From contig JAILMJ010000018.1 of NCBI GenBank assembly GCA_024692685.1, positions 1 to 51,296 of the forward strand: 51,296 nt of DNA, written 5' to 3'. This DNA comes from Clostridia bacterium (GTDB lineage: Bacteria > Bacillota > Clostridia > Oscillospirales > Acutalibacteraceae). The notes beneath the pieces were generated by a model. The model was given only the letters and a program-made list of their open reading frames with translations, did not search any database and had not been told where the DNA came from. Positions 1-6,563 of this stretch are shown here, piece after piece. How positions within the stretch are numbered: the stretch's first letter is position 1; each line of letters begins with the position of its first letter. A program made the translations under genes and the position numbers.

Positions 1-1
1 A

Positions 2-238
2 AAATCAAATCTCTTATATGAAGCGTTTTTGCTGATGAAAAACAGGTATCATGTTGAAGACGATCATATCCGGGAGTATTACGATTATTACCGCATCGGC
101 GGCATCTATTGCGTCTATCTGCGATGGCTGGAAACAGACTGCAAAGAAACGCCGGAGAAACTGTGTGATATTGTTCTTCAAGTCATGCGTGTATATGGGG
201 TCGTTCCCGAAACAGACTACGAACGGCAAAGGCCCTGA
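2..238 (+). CDS. TetR/AcrR-type regulator, C-terminal fragment (partial at left edge)
   Basis: The reading frame is open to the first bases of the window, so this is the 3' part of a gene that begins outside it. The TTG at 29 is not needed as a start. The visible residues are helical with aromatic and charged positions (EYYDYYRIGGIYCVYLRWLE) and end in a short polar tail. This resembles the C-terminal ligand/dimer domain of small TetR-family repressors of the TetR_C_8 kind. The DNA-binding domain is not in view, so the assignment rests on pattern alone. A HAD phosphatase follows 45 bp downstream on the same strand and may be co-transcribed. Confidence 0.5.
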   Translation, partial: KSNLLYEAFLLMKNRYHVEDDHIREYYDYYRIGGIYCVYLRWLETDCKETPEKLCDIVLQVMRVYGVVPETDYERQRP

Positions 239-283
239 TTTCCGCAGAACAATAAAATATAGGCAAGAGGAGTAAACAGCAGT

Positions 284-892
284 ATGATAAACTATATTTT
301 TGACTTTGGCATGGTCCTGTTTAATTATGATACGAAATATATGACAAGCCTTTATACAGAGAATGAAGCGGATCGTGATTTTCTGGAAAGCGTAGTCTTC
401 GATCGCTTCTATTGGGATCGGCTTGACCGGGGTGAGATCAGCGACAGCGAAGTAACAGAGGCAATCTGCCAAAGAGTTCCCGAAAGACTTGCAGAAACTG
501 CGGTGAAAATCTACAATCACTGGATAGAGAATCTGACACCGATCCCCGGAATGGCAGACCTCCTTGGTGCAATCAAAAGCAAGGGTGGGCGGCTGTATCT
601 GCTGTCCAATATCAGTATCGGTTTTGCTGAAAACTACCGAAACGTCCCGGCCATATGCAGCGTTTTGTCCCTGTTTGACGGTCTTGTGTTTTCCGGACCG
701 ATCCATATGGCAAAGCCGGATCCTGCAATATTCCGTTATCTTTTGAACAAATATCAGCTGTCTCCGGAAGTAACCTTATTTATCGACGACAATCCGAAGA
801 ATATTGAAGCCGCACAGCTGCTGAACCTGCATACCTTCCTGTTTGACGGTGACAGCGGAAAACTTTTGCGATGGATTGAAAGCGCAGAATAA
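284..892 (+). CDS. HAD-superfamily hydrolase, subfamily IA (YihX-like phosphatase)
   Basis: A 202-residue cytoplasmic phosphatase of the haloacid dehalogenase superfamily. Motif I is IFDFGMVL (residues 5-12). Its nucleophile Asp is followed by F-G rather than the usual x-Asp, a variant also seen in YihX-type sugar-phosphate phosphatases. Motif II is the Ser in LYLLSNIS (about 106), motif III the Lys in KPDP (about 145), and motif IV the acidic pair in LFIDDNPKN (about 166). A helical cap lies between motifs I and II. AGAGGAG precedes the ATG by about 11 bases. The substrate cannot be told from sequence. It follows a TetR-type gene and may be regulated with it. Confidence 0.85.
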   Translation: MINYIFDFGMVLFNYDTKYMTSLYTENEADRDFLESVVFDRFYWDRLDRGEISDSEVTEAICQRVPERLAETAVKIYNHWIENLTPIPGMADLLGAIKSKGGRLYLLSNISIGFAENYRNVPAICSVLSLFDGLVFSGPIHMAKPDPAIFRYLLNKYQLSPEVTLFIDDNPKNIEAAQLLNLHTFLFDGDSGKLLRWIESAE

Positions 893-1077
893 AAAGAACG
901 GCAAGAGTTTTAAACTGATTGTGTTCTTCTAAGGTTTGGGTTCCGAATCCTTTACACACAAGCAATCAAAAAAACTGTATAGTATAGCAAATCAAATCCA
1001 TATTATTCATCGCAGCCGCTCGGAGTGATCCGGGCGGCTGTGACGTTTCGGGCGATTCCACGTTTTTTGCCCGCGCT

Positions 1078-1200
1078 CGGTTTCCGCAAAGATACCGATA
1101 GTCGCCTTTGAGGGCGATTGGCATCTGCGGCGAAACCGAAAAAAGCCGGTCAAGGATGGCTAATCCTTGCCCAGCAAAAGTGATGGGAACCGTCACTTCA
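1078..1200. other. Cluster of three hairpins in gene-free DNA
   Basis: Three inverted repeats lie in tandem. The first (1078-1139) is long and imperfect, with outer arms CGGTTTC and GAAACCG and inner arms around GTCGCC/GGCGAT closing on TTTGAG. The second has arms CAAGGAT/ATCCTTG around GGCTA. The third has arms AAGTGATGG/CCGTCACTT around GAA. No coding frame explains them. They could be the remains of a mobile element end, a structured RNA or a replication/transfer signal. None can be chosen from this sequence alone. The rest of 893-1077 shows nothing recognisable. Confidence 0.5.
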
Positions 1201-1209
1201 TACTGGGTA

Positions 1210-1362
1210 TTATCTGCCGAAAAATGAGCCTATTTCTGCAGGGTTATTCGAGGCGGAGAAAAGCGTCAAGCTTTTATTGTGAAACAATCTGAGACAGAAA
1301 AAGAAAAATCTATTACCAAAATGCATATAGGTTTTCTTTAACTCTTCCTCGTTTTCAATCAT
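1210..1362 (-). CDS. Short ORF with good ribosome binding site (50 aa, unknown)
   Basis: A 50-codon frame starts at an ATG preceded by AGAGGTG at about 7 bases. It begins MIENEEELKK and ends in a Phe-rich and then basic tail (KSLTLFSASNNPAEIGS). It resembles no family I recognise. The acidic start followed by an abrupt hydrophobic stretch suggests the N-terminus of a gene truncated or frameshifted by rearrangement. It sits in decayed DNA between the HAD gene and the mobile element, so it is probably a remnant rather than a working gene. Confidence 0.25.
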   Translation of the reverse strand: MIENEEELKKTYMHFGNRFFFFCLRLFHNKSLTLFSASNNPAEIGSFFGR

Positions 1363-1389
1363 TTTTATTCACCTCTGAGATAAGTCTAA

Positions 1390-1518
1390 CAAATTCAAAG
1401 TCCCAAAAACCGGATTGATTCACTCCGCCGCTTTGAAATTATAGAGCGGTTTTATAATCCTGATTATATCCGCGGTGGGAGAGATGTTATTGACGATATT
1501 CCAATACATTCTAGGTAA
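1390..1518 (+). pseudogene. Possible decayed coding fragment
   Basis: An open stretch of 42 codons with no start codon and stops on both sides. It has protein-like composition (for example RRFEIIERFYNPDYIRGG). It could be the tail of a lost gene. No family was recognised and it may be chance. Confidence 0.2.
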
Positions 1519-1568
1519 GGCTTTATAATCTACCGCTAGTTGCCGCGTTTAATGCGTGGAGCTAATCA

Positions 1569-1624
1569 CCGGAGTTATCTTGAAGAGTATTTCTATGCTC
1601 TGAAAAGATAGCTCCGGCTTTTTT
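1569..1624 (+). terminator. Strong rho-independent terminator-like hairpin
   Basis: The arms CCGGAGTTATCTT (1569-1581) and AAGATAGCTCCGG (1605-1617) pair with a single wobble, and a run of T follows (1619-1624). A smaller AGAG/CTCT hairpin sits in the loop. It would stop plus-strand transcription from the left and so insulate the repeat array and rep gene that follow. No intact plus-strand gene lies just upstream. Confidence 0.65.
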
Positions 1625-1677
1625 CTGCTTTTCTGAAACAATTCAAAAATTATTTGCGTTTCAGGGGTGAAAAAACT

Positions 1678-2300
1678 GCTTCTGTTTACCAATTACATAT
1701 GAAGAAGAAAAAAATTTTTGATTTTATGTGTACCTTTTTGCCTTTTTCTTTCCTTTTCAAGTGAGGAGATTTGTAAATAAATTATGAACATTTGCGAAAA
1801 CAGGGGGTTCAAAATGGCACTTAAATCTGTGTATAGTGAGGGGGTTTTTAAATGGTTTCAAAAAATATTCGAAATCAGGGACGTCAAAACAGCATGGTTT
1901 TCTGTTTAATAATGAGAGGATTTTTTAAAAACAGGGTTGGGAAAATGATTAATTTCATTCCTATTCAACTGAGGGGGGAATTTTTTTAACTTGGCTTGAA
2001 AAAAACACGATTTCATTCCTATTCAAGTGAGGAACTGTGTAAATATTTTTGAAAATTTGCAAAAACAGGGACGTCAAAACGGCACTTAGATGTGTGTATA
2101 GTGAGGGGAAAATATAAAAAAATTTCAAAAGAGACTCCCAAAAACAGGCTTCTGTTTACCAATTACATATGGAGAAGAAAAAAATTTGCAAAATAGGGCA
2201 AAAAAATGAATCGTTTTTTACCTATTAAAGTGAAGAGAAAAAATTTTTTTCAAAACAGGCCCCCCAAAAGTGCCATTTTCATTCCTATTCAAGTGAGAGG
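1678..2300. repeat. Degenerate tandem repeat array, about 10 units of 57-76 bp, upstream of rep
   Basis: The segment is AT-rich and built from similar units. Most units start with CAGGG (often CAGGGACGTCAAAAC, as at 1876-1890 and 2066-2080), contain a middle such as ATTCCTATTCAAGTGAGG or TGTGTATAGTGAGGGG, and end in a T/A tract (AATTTTTTT). The TGAG-like core recurs near 1761, 1837, 1913, 1970, 2028, 2101, 2230 and 2293. One 40-bp block at 1678-1717 recurs at 2148-2187 with a single difference. It contains no gene of credible length. By position in front of a RepA-like ATPase the likeliest role is an iteron-like replication origin of the element, but that is inference. Confidence 0.75.
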
Positions 2301-2336
2301 TAAAAATTCCGGTTAATGAAGCAGGAAAAATATCCC

Positions 2337-2367
2337 GGCAGGAAAAAACGCTTTCTCGCTGCCTGCC
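2337..2367. other. Hairpin at the end of the repeat array
   Basis: Arms GGCAGG (2337-2342) and CCTGCC (2362-2367) enclose a loop, followed by TTTAAAAG. It may be a weak terminator or part of the origin structure. The next 80 bases hold nothing recognisable. Confidence 0.35.
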
Positions 2368-2450
2368 TTTAAAAGAATTCTTTGATTATGGTTAATCTTT
2401 TTGCTTTCTCGTTGGCTACCTATTGAAAAAACTTTTAGAAAATCCTTACA

Positions 2451-2644
2451 TTTGACCTTCTCCCACAGCTATATATTGAGGGGCTTATCAAAATCAGATA
2501 TATTTTCCCGTCAGGGTCAATATAAATAATCAATTCAAAGGAGGAACATATCATGTTTGACTCATCTTAGATAAATTTTACAAAAAGCGTCAACTTTGAC
2601 CTTCTCTCACCGCCTAATATTGAGAGGCATAACTCAAATCAAAT
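2451..2644. repeat. Two direct repeats of about 50 bp (2451-2499 and 2595-2644)
   Basis: Both copies begin TTTGACCTTCTC, continue through CAC-GC to an ATATTGAG core and end CAAAATCAGAT or CAAATCAAAT. The ATATTGAG(G/A)GG core resembles the TGAG core of the array to the left. Each copy is followed by a good ribosome binding site and a very short ORF (2553-2570 and 2663-2710). They look like paired regulatory or Rep-binding sites in front of the rep gene. No well-spaced -10 box was found for the TTGACC in either copy, so a promoter role is not established. Confidence 0.65.
2553..2570 (+). other. Micro-ORF (MFDSS) with strong ribosome binding site
   Basis: AAAGGAGGAACATATC stands directly before an ATG that opens only five codons before TAG. 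Such a strong site with so short a product suggests a leader or decoy translation start, or the stub of a truncated gene. It lies between the two 50-bp repeats. Confidence 0.35.
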
Positions 2645-2662
2645 TATGAAAGGATGATTATT

Positions 2663-2710
2663 ATGAACTGCAAAATCAGAAAAAGAAAAGCGAGGTGGTG
2701 TGATGGCTGA
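2663..2710 (+). CDS. Short basic leader ORF overlapping rep start
   Basis: Fifteen codons (MNCKIRKRKARWCDG) follow AAAGGA at about 8 bases and end 8 bases inside the rep gene. The product is very basic. The overlap suggests translational coupling, with ribosomes finishing this leader reaching the rep start. Whether the peptide itself matters is unknown. Confidence 0.4.
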   Translation: MNCKIRKRKARWCDG

Positions 2711-3947
2711 CACAACATCCCTCGCAAAAACAGAAATGACCGTTCCCGATATGCCTGTTGGCGCAGGCACGGAACAGTCACCTAAAACTAACAAATATAA
2801 TATAGCACAGGACGATGACAATTGCAACCCTCTTGCGGAAGTGAAGATTTTTCTCGCGGAAAAGGATAAGAGAGAGGCCGGATTTATTCCGACGAAGCCG
2901 TGCCTGTCTGTCACCAACCTTAATGACCTTTACAGTTACTCGTTCAAAGGCAGTCCGCCGATAATCGAAAACTTACTTTATCCGGGTGTGTTTATTCTCG
3001 CCGGAGCTCCGAAGGTAGGAAAAAGTTTTCTTGTGGGCCAGATTGCCTATCACGTGAGTATGGGTATTCCGTTCTGGGGTATGAAGGTCACTCAGGGCAA
3101 TGTTCTTTATCTTGCCCTTGAAGATGACCTCAGCCGCCTTCAGAAAAGAATGAGCACGATGTTCGGAGTTGAAGGTACCGACAAACTGGATTTCGCCATT
3201 AGCGCCGGAACGATATCAGACGGACTCGAAACTCAGCTGGAGCATTATCTCGGAGGCCGCCCGAATACAAATCTCATCATTATCGATACTCTGCAGAAGG
3301 TGAGAGAAAATACTCACGAAGGATACAGCTACGCCGGCGATTACGAAGTCATTTCAAGACTTAAGCACTTTGCCGACGCAAATAAAATCTGTATTCTCGC
3401 AGTACACCATACCAGAAAGCAGAAGGCAAATGATATCTATGAAATGATTTCGGGTACAACGGGAATACTCGGCTGCGCAGACGGAGCAATGGTTCTCACC
3501 AAAGAAAACCGTACCGATAACAACGCCGAACTCTCAATTGTAGGCAGAGATATGCCCGACCAGAAACTGCTGCTTGTGAGAAATACAGACACACTCTGCT
3601 GGGAGATGACGGAACGCGAAGTTGAAACTTTCGAAACGAGGATTGATCCGGAGCTGATGAAGATTGTCAATCTGATAACGGATGATAATCCTGAGTGGAT
3701 CGGAACTCCGAGCGACCTGATTGAAGAATCCGGAGCCGTCATACCGGTAAATATGATAACCAAGACGCTCAACGTCAACTCTTCCGAACTTAAAAACCGC
3801 TTCAATATCAACTATATCAGCGGAAGAACAAGTGTCAGCAGATGGATCCGTCTCTATCGTGATACGCCAGAAAATGACAGCAATGACAGCAATGACGGCT
3901 TAAATGGTACCCCAAAACAGCTGTCACAGCCGTCACAGCCGTCATAA
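2703..3947 (+). CDS. RepA-like AAA ATPase (AAA_25, RecA/DnaB-type fold) of the mobile element
   Basis: A 414-residue soluble ATPase. Walker A is GAPKVGKS (101-108) and the Walker B region is LIIIDT (191-196). A later ILAVHHTRK resembles the H-motif of RepA/RadA-like hexameric ATPases. This family includes plasmid RepA helicases and is common as the replication protein of small clostridial integrative elements, where it probably unwinds or helps replicate the excised circle. The C-terminal 100 residues are winged-helix-like and end in an Asn/Ser-rich tail with short SND and SQP repeats. The ATG at 2703 follows GAGGTG at 5 bases and is preferred over the GTG at 2700. The repeat array lies directly upstream. 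Confidence 0.8.
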   Translation: MADTTSLAKTEMTVPDMPVGAGTEQSPKTNKYNIAQDDDNCNPLAEVKIFLAEKDKREAGFIPTKPCLSVTNLNDLYSYSFKGSPPIIENLLYPGVFILAGAPKVGKSFLVGQIAYHVSMGIPFWGMKVTQGNVLYLALEDDLSRLQKRMSTMFGVEGTDKLDFAISAGTISDGLETQLEHYLGGRPNTNLIIIDTLQKVRENTHEGYSYAGDYEVISRLKHFADANKICILAVHHTRKQKANDIYEMISGTTGILGCADGAMVLTKENRTDNNAELSIVGRDMPDQKLLLVRNTDTLCWEMTEREVETFETRIDPELMKIVNLITDDNPEWIGTPSDLIEESGAVIPVNMITKTLNVNSSELKNRFNINYISGRTSVSRWIRLYRDTPENDSNDSNDGLNGTPKQLSQPSQPS

Positions 3948-3980
3948 AAATGAAAATATTAACAACAAGGAGGAATAATT

Positions 3981-4244
3981 TTGAATCCCAAAATACAGAA
4001 AATTGAGGAAAGCATTCTGAAAAACAATCAGAGAATTTCCGATTGCAAAGCTAAAATATCCGAACTTCAGAAACGCAATGCCGAACTTGAAGCGGAGAAA
4101 GCCGCCGCGAAGGACGATGAGATTCTCGCCTTTATGCGTGAGAACGGCAAGAGCATCGACGATCTTAAGAGAGCTTTCGCAAAGCGTATTGTTTCCGAAC
4201 CGGGAGGAATAAGCCATGTCCAGAGACGCGAAGAGTCAGATTGA
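3981..4244 (+). CDS. DUF4315-family coiled-coil protein
   Basis: An 87-residue protein starting with TTG behind AAGGAGG (8 bases). Residues 1-45 are a coiled coil rich in Lys, Glu and Gln, followed by DDEILAFMRENGKSIDDL. This layout fits the DUF4315 family found in conjugative and mobilizable elements of Clostridia. Its function is unknown; an accessory role in DNA processing is likely from context. It overlaps the next gene by 29 bp. Confidence 0.7.
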   Translation: MNPKIQKIEESILKNNQRISDCKAKISELQKRNAELEAEKAAAKDDEILAFMRENGKSIDDLKRAFAKRIVSEPGGISHVQRREESD

Positions 4245-4518
4245 TGAGCTTTCTTCCGAGCAGGAAGCAAATGCGAAAAAACTGAGGATGTATCAGGATA
4301 AAGTCAAAGCCCTGGAAGCAAAAGAGGAACTGCTTACTAAAAAAGGCAGAAACAAATTCATTTTTTCGCTCGGACTTAAGGCTGAGAAATGCATTCCCGA
4401 TGCGGAATATCTTACCGATGAGGAGCTGCGTATCATATTCAATTACGCATTTGATACGCCTGAGGTAAAGAAACTTATAGCACGGTTCTCTGCGGAGAAC
4501 AGGGAATTACGGAAATAA
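4216..4518 (+). CDS. DUF3847-family small mobilization-associated protein
   Basis: A 100-residue protein whose ATG follows GGGAGG at about 8 bases. The N-terminal half is helical and charged. It is followed by the basic KKGRNKFIF segment and the acidic LTDEELRIIF and TPEVKKLI helices, a pattern typical of DUF3847 proteins encoded just before MobA relaxases. It may be a relaxosome accessory protein binding the transfer origin that follows, in the way MobC-type proteins do, but this is inferred from position. Confidence 0.65.
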   Translation: MSRDAKSQIDELSSEQEANAKKLRMYQDKVKALEAKEELLTKKGRNKFIFSLGLKAEKCIPDAEYLTDEELRIIFNYAFDTPEVKKLIARFSAENRELRK

Positions 4519-4522
4519 CCCC

Positions 4523-4640
4523 ATAGCAACCTGTTGCTATGCGCAATTATACACCGAAGGTGCCATTGCGCCCTGAAGGGGACGTTCGGCTCCGCTCACT
4601 TACAGACAAAGGGCTGACGCCCCTTCGCAACAGGTGTTGC
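4523..4640. other. Putative origin of transfer (oriT) of the mobilizable element
   Basis: The gap between the DUF3847 gene and the relaxase is packed with inverted repeats: ATAGCAAC/GTTGCTAT (4523-4540), CACC/GGTG (4552-4562), AAGGG/CCCTT (4609-4625) and GCAAC/GTTGC (4627-4640). Four bases after the CACC/GGTG hairpin lies TGCGCCCT (4567-4574), identical to the nick-region core I recall for MOBQ plasmids of the RSF1010/R1162 type. A hairpin just upstream of a nick site beside the mobA gene is the expected layout. Nicking itself is not shown. Confidence 0.6.
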
Positions 4641-4673
4641 TACCCCAATTAATTACAAGGAGATGATTCATAT

Positions 4674-6239
4674 ATAGCGTGTCCGCATTTTAAAATCACA
4701 ATCAGAAACCGCATGAGTTCCTCCGCTCTTGCCGGCGCCGCTTACGCCGCGGGCGAAAAACTCTTCAGCGAATATGAACAGCGGTTTAAGGATTATACAG
4801 ATAAGAAACCCGAGGTTATGTATTCCGAAATACTTCTGCCTGCCAATGCTCCGGAAAAGTTTTATGACAGAGAGACACTCTGGAACTCCGCCGAGTCTGT
4901 TGAAACAAATTACAATTCTCAGCTTGCGAGAAATACTGTTGCCGCTCTGCCGAATGAAATTCCGAAAGAGCAGCTGCCGGAAATTGTGAGAGAATTTTGC
5001 AAAGAGCAGTTTGTGAAAAAAGGAATGTGCTGTGATTTTTCAATTCACGATAAAGGTGACGGCAACCCTCACGCGCATATTCTTCTCACTCTCAGGTCGC
5101 TGGATGAAAACGGAGAGTGGATGCCCAAGTGCAGAAAAGAATACGATCTCGATGAAAACGGAGAAAAGATTCTTCTGCCCTCAGGCGAATACAAAAGCCA
5201 CAGAGTTGATTTGACCGACTGGAACAAAAGAGAAAACTGTGAACTCTGGCGCAGCGAATGGGCGAAGGTACAGAACAGATACTATGAAAAGAATAATATT
5301 GATGTTCAGATTGATCTCCGTTCATACGAGCGCAGAGAAATTGACAAACTTCCGTCTGTTCATCTCGGACCTTACGCATCCGGTCTGGAGAAGCAGGGTG
5401 TTGAAACCGAACTCGGAAATTTCAACAGAGCCATTGAGGAACACAACAAAGAAAAAATGACTCTGCTTGAATTAATCGGTAAGATTAAATCGGTCATTTC
5501 GGAAATTGCCGATAAGCTTCGCAGGCTCAGAACAAATTCAGTCAAAGAACCTACACTTACGGAAATACTTATCGATTATCTTGAAATCCGCAAGAGCGGG
5601 AGAAGCGACTGGGGATTTTATGCTAAAAGAAACTGCGCGATAAAAGATCTCAAGGAAGTTTCAGCGGCTATAGTATTTCTGAGCAATAACAATCTGAGGA
5701 CCGTCAAAGATCTCAGACGGATAATAGATTCCGCAGACGAAAAGGAAAAGATTCGCAAAGAGATGAAAGACACAAAACAGATTATTCTGAAACTCAGGGA
5801 TATTTATGATACCGAGGAAACTTACGGCAAGTATCTGAAATCATTTTTCAAAGACGGTTACTACAAAACCCATAAGGAACAGATTGACAGATACCGTAAA
5901 GCCGAAAAATATCTTAAGAGCCGCGGTTACGATTCGCTGACAAATATTGAGCCGTTTGAAGCAGAATATGACCGGCTCAAGGCTGAATACAAATCATTCG
6001 GAGATGATGTTCCCGAAAAGAACAGCGATAAATACAAAGAAATGTATCGCATCAGCAGAATTGTTTCCACCGTTCTTGACGATATGGGTATTCAGTCCGA
6101 CAGCGCCCAGCCGGAGAAGAAAAGGGAATCCGTGCTTGACCGCTTGGAGAAAAATAAGAAAAAAGTAAAAGAAAATGAAACTCTGGATAAAAACCGAGTT
6201 TCACAGAAAAATCATAAAACAAATAAAGAATTGAGGTGA
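4674..6239 (+). CDS. mobA: MobA/MobL-family (MOBQ) relaxase, apparent AUA start
   Basis: The relaxase that should nick oriT and lead the strand during mobilization. The family N-terminus ACPHFKIT is encoded from 4677, upstream of the first ATG (4713). The only codon in start position is ATA at 4674, 9 bases after AAGGAG; an in-frame stop lies further upstream. Counting from there, the probable catalytic Tyr is residue 24 (GAAYAAGEKL) and the metal-binding HUH-like histidines are in GNPHAHILL (133 and 135). About residues 1-240 are the relaxase domain and the rest is a long charged coiled coil. Starting at 4713 would remove the first beta strand. Either AUA is used poorly or the gene has lost its start. 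Confidence 0.85.
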   Translation: MACPHFKITIRNRMSSSALAGAAYAAGEKLFSEYEQRFKDYTDKKPEVMYSEILLPANAPEKFYDRETLWNSAESVETNYNSQLARNTVAALPNEIPKEQLPEIVREFCKEQFVKKGMCCDFSIHDKGDGNPHAHILLTLRSLDENGEWMPKCRKEYDLDENGEKILLPSGEYKSHRVDLTDWNKRENCELWRSEWAKVQNRYYEKNNIDVQIDLRSYERREIDKLPSVHLGPYASGLEKQGVETELGNFNRAIEEHNKEKMTLLELIGKIKSVISEIADKLRRLRTNSVKEPTLTEILIDYLEIRKSGRSDWGFYAKRNCAIKDLKEVSAAIVFLSNNNLRTVKDLRRIIDSADEKEKIRKEMKDTKQIILKLRDIYDTEETYGKYLKSFFKDGYYKTHKEQIDRYRKAEKYLKSRGYDSLTNIEPFEAEYDRLKAEYKSFGDDVPEKNSDKYKEMYRISRIVSTVLDDMGIQSDSAQPEKKRESVLDRLEKNKKKVKENETLDKNRVSQKNHKTNKELR

Positions 6240-6285
6240 TATTACGGATAATACATCAAGAGAATCGGTCCAGATTCAAGAGGTA

Positions 6286-6447
6286 ATGAACGCAAAAGAT
6301 ATTGCAGCTTATCTCAAGATATCTGTTTCGCAGGCTTATGCCTTACTTTCATCAGAATCTTTTCCGACTCTGCATATTGGCAACAGAAAACTTGTCACAT
6401 TGAATAACCTGAACGAATGGATGTTGAAGAATACTAATGTAATATAA
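6286..6447 (+). CDS. Excisionase-like helix-turn-helix protein (HTH_17/MerR-like fold)
   Basis: A 53-residue protein. AKDIAAYLKISVSQAYALL is a typical winged-HTH recognition segment, followed by FPTLHIGNRKLV and a closing helix LNEWML. The shape is that of small excisionases and plasmid DNA-binding proteins that assist tyrosine integrases. It lies between the relaxase and the integrase, as expected for Xis. The ATG at 6286 has AAGAGG only 2 bases away; an in-frame ATT at 6241 after GAGGTG is an alternative start that would add 15 residues. Confidence 0.75.
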   Translation: MNAKDIAAYLKISVSQAYALLSSESFPTLHIGNRKLVTLNNLNEWMLKNTNVI

Positions 6448-6563
6448 AATATAACGAATGCTTGTACTGTTGCTGTTAATATGATAAAATAAATGTGCCA
6501 TCATTCAAGAGGTGGCGCAAGTCAGCAGGCACTTGCAAATTAAAAACGGAAGGAGCAATGTCT

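Noticed and set aside
926-955. T-arm-like sequence (GGGTTCCGAATCC) that might be a tRNA remnant or the left attachment site
   Set aside because: It has an extra base compared with a real T-loop, no other tRNA arm is nearby, and it does not match the tRNA-Ala 3' end.
966-1196. 76-codon minus-strand ORF over the hairpin cluster
   Set aside because: Composition looks like translated non-coding sequence, and the hairpins account for the structure there.
1678-2300. CRISPR-like array
   Set aside because: Neither the repeats nor the intervening stretches are constant in sequence or length, the middles are shared among units, and no cas gene is present.
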